From contig CAIKMS010000027.1 of NCBI GenBank assembly GCA_903828595.1, positions 1-33,779 on the forward strand: a DNA stretch of 33,779 bases, in the 5' to 3' direction. The number at the start of each line of letters is the position of its first letter. The first letter of the stretch is position 1. A model generated the notes under the pieces. That model was not told the DNA's origin and did not search any database. It saw only the letters and a list, made by a program, of their open reading frames with translations. The DNA comes from an uncultured Pseudomonadota bacterium. Lineage in GTDB: Bacteria; Pseudomonadota; Gammaproteobacteria; Steroidobacterales; Steroidobacteraceae. Shown in pieces: positions 23,938-31,400 of this stretch. The position numbers and the translations under genes are program-made.

Positions 23938-24003
23938 AGGTTCTCCTCAACGGACCAACAGGCGATATAAAAGACTATTTTGCCGTATTGCGACGCCGCC
24001 GTC

Positions 24004-24032
24004 TTGTCAGTGAATGTGACTGCTTGCACACT
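24004..24032 (+). promoter_or_regulatory. Candidate promoter of ppsR
   Basis: TTGTCA (24004-24009) matches the -35 consensus at five of six positions and is followed after 17 bp by CACACT (24027-24032), a weak -10. It is 40 bp upstream of the ppsR start, inside the 135-bp ppsA-ppsR divergent gap. Confidence 0.4.
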
Positions 24033-24072
24033 CGTCCCAATTAGTGGTGCCGATGACTGAAAGGAGTATTGC

Positions 24073-24897
24073 TTGCCACGTCGTACCGTATTTTTTGTCT
24101 CCGATCAGACCGGCGTCACGGCTGAGACCATGGGACATAGCTTACTCACCCAGTTTCCGGATCACGAGTTCAAACCGGTGACCCTGCCGTTTGTGTCTAC
24201 GCCTGACAGCGCGCGTGAAGCACTGGATCTCATTAACGCTAGCGGAGTGACTGAAGGGCTCAAGCCTATCGTTTTCTCCACCTTGGTTCAGGATGATCTG
24301 CGCGATATCGTTAAAAGCGCCAACGCCGTCTTTTTGGATTTTTTCGACGCATTTCTTGCGCCCTTAGAGGCTGAACTCAAGGTGCGCAGTTCGCACGCGG
24401 CCGGCCGCGCCCACGGTATGGCTGATTTAGCCAGCTACACCGCGCGTATTAACGCGACTAACTTTGCGCTGGCTAACGATGACGGGACGCAGACTCGTGA
24501 GTATTCGCGGGCTGATGTAATTTTAGTGGGTGTTTCGCGTTCGGGCAAAACGCCCACCTGTCTTTATATGGCGCTTCAGTATGGCGTGTACGCCGCTAAT
24601 TATCCGCTGACCGAAGAGGACTTAGAGTCCGGCAAATTGCCGCCCGCGTTAGCCCCGCATTTTCCTAAGCTGTACGGATTGACTATCGATCCTGAGCGAC
24701 TGCAGCAAATCCGTCATGAGCGTCGCCCGGAAAGTCGTTACTCGTCTGCCAGTCAGGTGGCCTATGAGGTGCGTATGGCCGAGGCGCTGTTTTCGCGTTT
24801 AGGAATCAACTTTATTGACACCACGGATTGCTCGATTGAAGAGATCAGTAGCCGTATTCTGCAAAAAACCGGCATCGAGCGGCGCGTGCGGCCCTGA
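24073..24897 (+). CDS. ppsR: PEP synthase regulatory protein, kinase/pyrophosphorylase (DUF299)
   Basis: A 274-residue bifunctional regulator that inactivates PEP synthase by ADP-dependent phosphorylation of a Thr near the catalytic His, and reactivates it by phosphorolysis. The N-terminal VFFVSDQTGVTAETMG and the P-loop GVSRSGKTPT (153-162) are diagnostic, as are YPLTEEDL and the C-terminal TDCSIEEISSRIL. The target Thr is present in the divergent ppsA product (Thr413). The start is TTG at 24073, supported by a strong AAGGAG (24061-24066) six bases upstream; no ATG fits as well. Confidence 0.96.
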   Translation: MPRRTVFFVSDQTGVTAETMGHSLLTQFPDHEFKPVTLPFVSTPDSAREALDLINASGVTEGLKPIVFSTLVQDDLRDIVKSANAVFLDFFDAFLAPLEAELKVRSSHAAGRAHGMADLASYTARINATNFALANDDGTQTREYSRADVILVGVSRSGKTPTCLYMALQYGVYAANYPLTEEDLESGKLPPALAPHFPKLYGLTIDPERLQQIRHERRPESRYSSASQVAYEVRMAEALFSRLGINFIDTTDCSIEEISSRILQKTGIERRVRP

Positions 24898-24987
24898 CCG
24901 TCGGCCTAAACGCTAACCCTATTAACAGTGGTCAGTGTAGTTAAGTCTGATGCAACGACCGTTAGCAGTTCAATAAATGCGCTGTGT

Positions 24988-24993
24988 TATATT
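24988..24993 (+). promoter_or_regulatory. -10-like box immediately before the DUF1249 gene
   Basis: TATATT at 24988-24993 would place the transcription start six to seven bases downstream, at about 25000, which is the A of the DUF1249 ATG. No convincing -35 is seen (GCAGTT at 17-bp spacing). No Shine-Dalgarno sequence precedes the ATG, so a leaderless mRNA is possible. Confidence 0.4.
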
Positions 24994-24999
24994 TGACCC

Positions 25000-25491
25000 A
25001 TGCTAAGCGATGATCAATGTGCCGTATCCTGGCGGGCTCGTCCGGGCAGTTTCGTGAGCCTGATGACGATCTATGAGAGTAATTTCATCCGTTTAGGGTG
25101 GGTCTGCAGTGATCTGCAGGCGTTGAGTTCATCGCAGGTGTCTCATGTCGCGCACGACTGTGCGCTGCGGCTAAACGTCCTAGAGCGCGGCCCGTACACC
25201 ACCACCTTATCGCTGGCTTATTTATTTGATGTGGACGGCGAGATCGTTCCCGACCCGGACCTGTGTGTGCGCGTTTATCATGACGCCAAGCTGGTTGAAG
25301 CTTTAGGCCCGGCACGCCGGCCGGCCCACGCGCAACTGCGCCGCATGCATGACAGTGCGCAGGATCACTACGGGTTGCCCGGGCGCGATCCACGCTGGGT
25401 ACGTAATGTGATGCTCAATAAGTGGCTGGAGTATTGCGCTGAGCAGGGGCATCGATTTGAAGCCATCCATCCGCGCGCAGCGGAGCGCTAA
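25000..25491 (+). CDS. yqiB: DUF1249-family protein (YqiB-like)
   Basis: A 163-residue protein matching the DUF1249/YqiB family in its layout: RPGSFVSLMTIYESNFIRLGWV near the N-terminus, a central beta-rich segment with YTTTLSLAYLF and LCVRVYHDAKLVEAL, and the closing MLNKWLEYCAEQGHRF. Function of the family is unknown. The ATG at 25000 keeps the conserved N-terminal block but has no ribosome binding site, and a TATATT box sits just upstream. Its stop is three bases before the next gene's ATG, so the two form an operon. The gene follows ppsR by 102 bp. Confidence 0.85.
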   Translation: MLSDDQCAVSWRARPGSFVSLMTIYESNFIRLGWVCSDLQALSSSQVSHVAHDCALRLNVLERGPYTTTLSLAYLFDVDGEIVPDPDLCVRVYHDAKLVEALGPARRPAHAQLRRMHDSAQDHYGLPGRDPRWVRNVMLNKWLEYCAEQGHRFEAIHPRAAER

Positions 25492-25494
25492 TTG

Positions 25495-26535
25495 ATGCCG
25501 CCCCTGCCGGTATGGGAATGGGTGCAGGCTAGATGGGAGCGGTGGCGAGGTCGTGATCTGGAAGAGTCGCGACTGCTTAAGCTCTACTGGAATCGAGCGG
25601 AGCTCAAAAAAGAATTAGCGAGCTTAGATCAGCAAAAACACCAGCTGCGTGACCGGCTAAAGCAACAAGAGGCGATGGAAGTTCGCCTTTTGGATGAGGC
25701 ACGGGCCCTGGAAGATATTTTAGGGCGCGCCGATCGGGCGCCTGAAGTTTTGGTGTACTACCAGCTACGCGCTTTGTGGAAAGCTTGTTTTGCGCAGCTA
25801 GAGCAGCTTTCAGTCGAGCTGATACGCACGCGTGAAAAAAGAGAGCGCGACCATCAACTAGAGGAGTTTGCTTTAGACCGTGCGCGGCGCTTAGCCCAAG
25901 CGCAAGCCGTGTGTGAGTTAGAGGCTAAAGAGGTTGAACGCCTAGAAGCAGACATCGCACATCGCAAGGCCGAGTGGCAACGATATAAAGCCTTCTGGTA
26001 CTACTTTCGTCGTCAAAAAATACTCGAGACCCTAGAGAAGGCTGAACAGCGCTTGCGGCTACAGCTCAATGTGCTTGCTGATGCCAAGCAAGTCAGTCAA
26101 CGCATTGCCAGCGAGCCTCAACCTCAGTTTCCTGGCCTATCGCTGGATGGCCGACGCGGCATTAATCTTGCGCTGATAGCCCAGGGGCAGCTGCTGATCT
26201 CACGATTATCCGTGGGTGATCTGGCCCGGCAGGCATGGAGCGCTCAACGTGAGCATGTTCGTGATTGCCGTTACGGCGGTCGCCAGGAGTGTGAGCAGTT
26301 AATGCAGGGTATTTCCCGGCAGCTCAACAGGGTTCGTGATACGCACGACGCCTTGCCGGAGTTAAAAGCCCGCGCGGAGCATCTGCGTCAGTCGGTACGC
26401 TACGCGCAGGCCGATGACTCACTGCCGGTGTTTGACTCGCTGCCCGGCAATGAGTTTCGCGCTGAGAGTCGTGCGGCTGACGCGCACGTCTTGCGCGATA
26501 ACTATTGGGATATCTTTAAACTCCTGCGCACCTAA
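25495..26535 (+). CDS. Coiled-coil protein of unknown function
   Basis: A 346-residue protein that I do not recognise. It is highly charged and helical, with long heptad-like stretches at about 30-75 and 95-205, rich in Glu, Gln, Leu, Arg and Lys. A Trp-rich N-terminus (VWEWVQARWERWRGR) may be amphipathic. There is no signal peptide, transmembrane helix or nucleotide-binding motif. The central segment RRQKILETLEKAEQRL and the C-terminal NYWDIFKLLRT look like distinct helical ends. GGAG lies about nine bases before ATG 25495, three bases after the DUF1249 stop, so it is surely co-expressed. A structural or scaffold role is possible, but no function is assigned. Confidence 0.8.
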   Translation: MPPLPVWEWVQARWERWRGRDLEESRLLKLYWNRAELKKELASLDQQKHQLRDRLKQQEAMEVRLLDEARALEDILGRADRAPEVLVYYQLRALWKACFAQLEQLSVELIRTREKRERDHQLEEFALDRARRLAQAQAVCELEAKEVERLEADIAHRKAEWQRYKAFWYYFRRQKILETLEKAEQRLRLQLNVLADAKQVSQRIASEPQPQFPGLSLDGRRGINLALIAQGQLLISRLSVGDLARQAWSAQREHVRDCRYGGRQECEQLMQGISRQLNRVRDTHDALPELKARAEHLRQSVRYAQADDSLPVFDSLPGNEFRAESRAADAHVLRDNYWDIFKLLRT

Positions 26536-26548
26536 AGGCACGCAGGAG
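26521..26548 (-). terminator. Hairpin spanning the coiled-coil gene stop, possible prc terminator
   Basis: CTCCTGCG (26521-26528) and CGCAGGAG (26541-26548) are perfect 8-bp arms with a 12-base loop that includes the coiled-coil stop codon (26533-26535). On the minus strand it is followed only by TTTAAAG, so termination of prc (stop at 26565) may be weak. It lies between two convergent genes. Confidence 0.45.
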
Positions 26549-26564
26549 GAGACCACGCGTATCT

Positions 26565-28802
26565 TTAATGATGCGCGGTCGCTGAACGGTGCACGGCTGC
26601 CGCCAGTGCCTGCTGGCCAGTTCGTGTTTGGGCACGAACCGGGGCCGTGGGCGTGGTGGCAACGCGAGTTTCGCTGGCAATTAAGTCAGAGACTATGTGC
26701 GCCGACTCGTCCAGATTCGTGTCGGGTTCCTGCTCAACGGTGAGTTTTTCTAATGACTCTAAGGGTGGCTGCTGGTGAGCGGCGCGACGGGTGTTGATCA
26801 GATTCAGGCGCGTGCTGTCGTCAGCTTCACGCTGAGCTTTGCGTTTGGCTAAATCCAGAGAGATCGTTTTCTCGCTGCGGATCATTTCGTAGTTACGAAC
26901 TTCGCTGGCTAGCGCCATCAGATCCGGATCCGACTTTAAACGCTCCTCGTGTTTTTTGAGTAACACAGGGATGGCTTCGTTGAGGTGGTGATCGGCCTCA
27001 AATGTCACCGGACGAATTCGGTCCCACGGTAAGGCGGTGTCCCGCGTGCTTTCGCCTATCTCGGTGGTGCTAATAGCCGATGGCAAGGCGATTTCGGGAA
27101 TCACACCTTTGTTCTGCACGCTCTCGCCCGTAATTCGGTAGTACTTACCGATGGTTACGGTGAGTTCGCCGAAGCCTGCGTTGGGTCCTAAGGCAAAATG
27201 ATCTAGCGGATAGAGATTCTGTACGGTGCCTTTACCGTAGGTATCCTGACCGATGATCACGGCACGACCGTAATCTTGCATCGCTGCTGAGAAAATCTCT
27301 GAAGCTGAGGCGCTGGTTCGATCCACCAGAACGGCCATGGGGCCATCCCAGACTAAGCCAGGCTCTGGATCATTGAGCACTTCGATGTCGTTGCCGGTTT
27401 TGCGCAACTGAACCACCGGCCCGCGCTTGATAAATAATCCGACTAAGCCGGTCGCCTCCGTGAGCAGGCCGCCGCCATCTCCACGAAGGTCCATGACCAA
27501 GCCGTCGATTTTTTCTTTCTTAAGTTCGGCGATCAGTTTAGCCACATCACGGGTGGTGCTGCGGTAGTCATGCTCACCGTTTCGCATCGCATCGGAGTCT
27601 TGGTAGAAACTCGGTACATCGATGACGCCAATCTTGTAGTCGCGATCACCCGAGTGAATCGTCAACAGTTTCTTCTTCGCCGCCTGAGCTTCCAGCGTGA
27701 CCTTGTTACGCACAAACTCCAGGATGGTCTCCTTGGCGCCTGGCGTGGCGCCGGCCGGCAGGATGGACAAGCGCACCACCGTACCTGCAGGGCCGCGAAT
27801 TTTTTGGACCACATCATCCAGTCGCCAGCCGATGACATCGACCATCTCGCCGGTTTTGTTCTGGCCTACGGCCGTAATGCGATCGTTGGCCTTGATTTGG
27901 CCGCCGACAGCAACGGGACTGCCGGGGATCACGTTCATGATCGTTACATAGTCATCAATCAGTTGCAGTGAAGCTCCTATGCCTACGTAGGAAAGCTTCA
28001 TGGCAATGTTGTATTCCTCGCTGGAGCGAGGCGTGAAGTAGTTTGAATGCGGGTCATAGACGTGGGCATAGGCGTTTAAGAACGTCTCAAACACATCGTC
28101 GTTAGACACCTGATCCACACGCTTGAGCAGTCGGTCGTAACGCTTTCGCAGGATGTCTCGACTCTCGATCCAGGTCTTGCCGGTCAGCATGAGTGAGAGC
28201 GCGTCGTTTTTTACGCGTTTGCGCCACAAATCATTAAGCTCAGCCTGAGTCTTTGGCCAGTCCGCATGGGTGCGGTCGTACGCAAACGATTCATCCACCG
28301 TGAAGTCCGGTTCGACATCCAGGAATTGAAGGGCTGAGGTTATCGCCGCCCGGTTGCGTTCTACCAGGCGCTTAAAGATCACAAAGGCCGGATCAATAGC
28401 ACCGGTGCGTACGGCTTCAGCCAGACGTGGGCGCAGAGGTTCAAATTCCTCGATATCCGATTGCAGAAAATAGCTGCGACCCATGTCCAGCGCTTGCAGG
28501 TAGTGGTCGAATACTTTGGATGAGAATTTCTCGTCAGCCACCAGTTGGCTGTAGTGCGAGCGCTCAAACATTTCGCCGACCAGGCGCGATACTTTTCGTT
28601 GACGCTCATTGGGCGCCAGTTCAGCCGCCGCGCCGGCCACCGCCGATGCCGAGGAGGTGGATGAACCTAGCGGGGTAGATGCACCCAGCAAGACGCCGAC
28701 CAGAATCAGTGCCGGTAAAACCAGAGCAAAATGCAAACCACGGCCCAGAGGACGTTGGGTCTTTCGCGAAGAAGTCTGAATTGGGGCAGGCTGTTGCGGC
28801 AT
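26565..28802 (-). CDS. prc: Carboxy-terminal (tail-specific) processing protease
   Basis: A 745-residue S41 protease. A hydrophobic N-terminal segment (about 24-40, ALVLPALILVGVLLGAS) exports or anchors it to the periplasm. The helical N-domain (70-255) leads to a PDZ domain (about 268-350, with YVGIGASLQL and GSPVAVGGQIKANDRI), and the S41 domain has the SASASE box (497-502) with catalytic Ser and the partner Lys524 (YGKGTVQ). Prc trims or degrades periplasmic proteins, including peptidoglycan hydrolases and lipoprotein precursors. Length exceeds E. coli Prc (about 680) slightly at both ends. It is convergent with the coiled-coil gene. Confidence 0.95.
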   Translation of the reverse strand: MPQQPAPIQTSSRKTQRPLGRGLHFALVLPALILVGVLLGASTPLGSSTSSASAVAGAAAELAPNERQRKVSRLVGEMFERSHYSQLVADEKFSSKVFDHYLQALDMGRSYFLQSDIEEFEPLRPRLAEAVRTGAIDPAFVIFKRLVERNRAAITSALQFLDVEPDFTVDESFAYDRTHADWPKTQAELNDLWRKRVKNDALSLMLTGKTWIESRDILRKRYDRLLKRVDQVSNDDVFETFLNAYAHVYDPHSNYFTPRSSEEYNIAMKLSYVGIGASLQLIDDYVTIMNVIPGSPVAVGGQIKANDRITAVGQNKTGEMVDVIGWRLDDVVQKIRGPAGTVVRLSILPAGATPGAKETILEFVRNKVTLEAQAAKKKLLTIHSGDRDYKIGVIDVPSFYQDSDAMRNGEHDYRSTTRDVAKLIAELKKEKIDGLVMDLRGDGGGLLTEATGLVGLFIKRGPVVQLRKTGNDIEVLNDPEPGLVWDGPMAVLVDRTSASASEIFSAAMQDYGRAVIIGQDTYGKGTVQNLYPLDHFALGPNAGFGELTVTIGKYYRITGESVQNKGVIPEIALPSAISTTEIGESTRDTALPWDRIRPVTFEADHHLNEAIPVLLKKHEERLKSDPDLMALASEVRNYEMIRSEKTISLDLAKRKAQREADDSTRLNLINTRRAAHQQPPLESLEKLTVEQEPDTNLDESAHIVSDLIASETRVATTPTAPVRAQTRTGQQALAAAVHRSATAHH

Positions 28803-28949
28803 GTTCCGGGTATTCTATGGTGTACAAAGCTTGGGTGGACGCTCAAGGGTATGCCCGTGGCGCTTAATCTCAATCCCGTCAATCTAGCCACCACTTCAGG
28901 GCATAGCAAGTAGTGGGCGCTGACAATCGCTTAAAGAAGAGGCAACTTC

Positions 28950-29237
28950 ATGACTCCGCTTGCAGTTCTGACCGGCATCGTGTTCGGATCCTCCATCACC
29001 ATTACCCTGGGTTTAGGGATGGTTTTGGCGGTATTTTTGATTTTAGCGGGTGAATACGCCCGCCCGGCGCTGGAATTACGTCATTTGACCGAGAACTTTG
29101 CGTTGTTCGTCGTGCTCGCCCTGGTGGCCGGCAGTGCCTTTTGGTCTGTCCTGCACCGCCGCCGCTGGATGTGGGTTGCGCAGGGCGGCATGTGGGCCAC
29201 GGTGTTGTTGCTGGGCGTTTATTACTGGCCGAAGTAA
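28950..29237 (+). CDS. Small membrane protein, unknown function
   Basis: A 95-residue protein with three predicted transmembrane segments: about 5-32 (VLTGIVFGSSITITLGLGMV), 50-65 (FALFVVLALVAGSAFW) and 75-92. A short acidic/basic loop (GEYARPALELRHLTENF) and an HRRRW turn separate them. GAGG lies eight bases before the ATG. Family not recognised. A near-palindrome, CCACCACTT (28888-28896) against AAGTAGTGG (28908-28916), is in its leader. Confidence 0.7.
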   Translation: MTPLAVLTGIVFGSSITITLGLGMVLAVFLILAGEYARPALELRHLTENFALFVVLALVAGSAFWSVLHRRRWMWVAQGGMWATVLLLGVYYWPK

Positions 29238-29276
29238 CGTACGCGGGCTAAACCAATTAAGTTTGGCTGGGGTTTG

Positions 29277-30797
29277 TTATAAAAAGTAGGCGCGTGGTCG
29301 ACTCATCACCGGCGCGTAGGCTGCGATCTGGTGAGACCCGTGCAGGGTAGCGGTGTGTACGGCCTGCTGGGCGGCTTTAAGCAACGCTTCAGCGTTTTCA
29401 AAAGGATGACTGGCCTCGTGGGTCGCAAAGCCCACGGACAATGAGACGGGCAACGAGTGCCCCAGTATCGAATGGCGCGTGGTTTGCGCGGCCACCACGA
29501 TACGCTGACAGATATCGCGAGTCGTGGTCTCATCAGCTAACGCCAGAATGATGACAAACTCTTCAGCGCCATAACGGGTCACCAGATCGCCACTGCGGAT
29601 GCATCCGGTCAGGGTTTTTGTGGTGGCCTGAAGCACCAGAGCGTCGGCCTGTGAGCCGACCACGTCACGGATGCGCTGAATGTCGTCAATCACGCACACG
29701 GCAATCGATAGCGCAGCGCCCGACAGCACCGCGCGCTCAAAATATTGTTTTAGGTGCACTTCAAAAGGGCCCCGATTGAGGGCTCCCGACAGCGGATCTA
29801 GTTGCGAGCGTGCCTCAATCTCAGTGGCGCGTTGGGTCAGTGTTTGAACTTCAGCGCGCAATTCCTGTAAGTCCCGCAGATTGGTCGCTGTTTGCAGGTC
29901 TAGTACGCTGCGGGCCCGGGCTACCACACTGACAGGATCGTCAATCAGCGCCGTTTCAAACACGGCAGATGTATCAGGCAGAACAGCGCTGATGCGATCT
30001 AAAATAGAAACAAACGCCGTCTTGTCCAGATCGAACACGCGCTGAACCTGTTGAGCGGTCTCAATAAAGGTGCGTTCATCCTGCGGATTTAAAAAGATAT
30101 CCGCGATCGCACCCGATAATCCCACGCAACGGTTAAAGCAGTCGGTGAGGTCTAAGCAGCGGCGGATATCCTTGCTGTGCGACAGTTCAACCGCTTGTAC
30201 CAGGCGCGACGGTAAGTTCCATTGCTTGAGTAACCAAGCACCCACCTCGGCATGATCATGCCCAAACTTTTTACGCTCATGGGCGCTGAGTTGGCCGTGG
30301 GTGTGCTGCAGGTCCTGGGTGTCTTTATAAAGATCGACAACCGCACGATCTAAAGCCAGCATGCCGATATCCTGAACGAGGCCGGCTAAAAAAAGCTCCT
30401 CGAGTAAGGAGTGACCGGCAGCCTCACCCAGGCTGCGAGCGGCGACCCCGGCCAGCAGGCCGCGACGCCAGTACCAAGGGAAGTCGATGCTGTTGGGTTT
30501 GGCGCCCCGTAGCGATTTCACCAGTGAGAAAGATAAGGACAGGGCCAGGGTCGCGTTAAGACCTAAGACAACCAGAGCCTGCTTGAGCGTATCGGTGCGT
30601 CGCACCTGGGCGTACAGCGGCGAATTGGCAATTCGCAAGATTTTCGTGGCCAGTGAGGCGTCCATGGAGATGGCGTTGGCCACCTCCGACAGTACCAAAT
30701 CCGGATCATGCGCCAGTTCAATGAGTCGCGACGCCACGCCAGGCGGTGACGGAAAGTTGGTAAACGAGCGTAAGTGCCGGTCAAGTTCGGGTGTCAT
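29277..30797 (-). CDS. HDOD domain - GGDEF domain protein with degenerate GGDEF site
   Basis: A 506-residue cytoplasmic signalling protein. The N-terminal HDOD domain spans about 10-210 (PPGVASRLIELAHDPDLVLS, later LFLAGLVQDIGMLALD). A short coiled coil (about 308-330) joins it to a GGDEF domain (about 333-490). The signature is GAEEF (410-414). The metal-binding Asp of the DxD motif is replaced by Val369, the guanine-contacting Asn by Arg377, and the GHxxGD segment is one residue shorter (GSQAD). Diguanylate cyclase activity is therefore unlikely; a GTP-sensing or structural role is more plausible. The frame extends to ATG 30842, but ATG 30797 starts right at the domain and is preferred. Confidence 0.87.
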   Translation of the reverse strand: MTPELDRHLRSFTNFPSPPGVASRLIELAHDPDLVLSEVANAISMDASLATKILRIANSPLYAQVRRTDTLKQALVVLGLNATLALSLSFSLVKSLRGAKPNSIDFPWYWRRGLLAGVAARSLGEAAGHSLLEELFLAGLVQDIGMLALDRAVVDLYKDTQDLQHTHGQLSAHERKKFGHDHAEVGAWLLKQWNLPSRLVQAVELSHSKDIRRCLDLTDCFNRCVGLSGAIADIFLNPQDERTFIETAQQVQRVFDLDKTAFVSILDRISAVLPDTSAVFETALIDDPVSVVARARSVLDLQTATNLRDLQELRAEVQTLTQRATEIEARSQLDPLSGALNRGPFEVHLKQYFERAVLSGAALSIAVCVIDDIQRIRDVVGSQADALVLQATTKTLTGCIRSGDLVTRYGAEEFVIILALADETTTRDICQRIVVAAQTTRHSILGHSLPVSLSVGFATHEASHPFENAEALLKAAQQAVHTATLHGSHQIAAYAPVMSRPRAYFL

Positions 30798-30933
30798 AAT
30801 CAGGCATGCCTTCACTGCAGCGGACCAATAAAACCACCCCATGCCAGCGGGCCACGGGGAGTCTTCCTAGGTCTTCTGTCGACCCTAACCGGCGAATCTT
30901 GAGGTGAGGACTGTGACCTGTCTCACGAGCTGG

Positions 30934-31221
30934 CTATTTTCGGGTGCCCCACAGGGACTTAACGCTGAGCCGGCACACCATCAGCAATAAAAACGGCCCC
31001 AGCAGGAGCAGCCAGGCACCCAGGTGTCCGTGTAAAAAATCGCCCAATAAGACGGCGTAGAGGGCCTCGGCGCCGGCGCCTTCGTAGGGCCCGAGCGTGC
31101 GAAGGCCGACTTGGTACAGGCCCCAGGGTATCAGCACAAAGCCCAGAGTGAGACCGACCAACAGCCAGGCCAATTCGCGACGTGCTCTGATAAGAAAGCG
31201 TGAGCGGCTCGATGCGGCCAT
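30934..31221 (-). CDS. Small membrane protein, unknown function
   Basis: A 95-residue protein with a basic N-terminus (SRSRFLIRARRE) and two predicted transmembrane segments, LAWLLVGLTLGFVLIPWGLY (about 18-37) and the C-terminal LGAWLLLLGPFLLLMVC (about 66-83), joined by a loop with GPYEGAGAEALYAVLLGDFLHGH. Positive-inside rule puts both ends in the cytoplasm. Family not recognised. It is divergent from the small ORF and oxidoreductase to the right. Confidence 0.7.
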   Translation of the reverse strand: MAASSRSRFLIRARRELAWLLVGLTLGFVLIPWGLYQVGLRTLGPYEGAGAEALYAVLLGDFLHGHLGAWLLLLGPFLLLMVCRLSVKSLWGTRK

Positions 31222-31343
31222 GGATTTACGCAGGCGTTGCTAAGGATTGGTTATCATGCCCTGAGCGCCGCTGGCAGACAAATCGTGTACTAACCGCGCA
31301 GCAGGCGGCGCGACCGCCAGCGCCGCAAGCTAAGGATGAATTC

Positions 31344-31400
31344 ATGGTCATCGAGTCAATGGACAGCAACCCTTTAGACGCCTTCGGAGTCCGCTCATGA
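31344..31400 (+). CDS. Possible 18-codon ORF coupled to the oxidoreductase gene
   Basis: ATG 31344 is preceded by AAGGA (31332-31336) at about seven bases, a good ribosome site, and encodes MVIESMDSNPLDAFGVRS. Its TGA stop overlaps the next ATG (ATGA, 31397-31400). By contrast the oxidoreductase ATG lacks a strong ribosome site of its own. It may be a translated leader that couples translation to the downstream gene. Alternatively it is the remnant of an earlier gene in this frame, which stays open upstream to about 31200. Confidence 0.35.
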   Translation: MVIESMDSNPLDAFGVRS

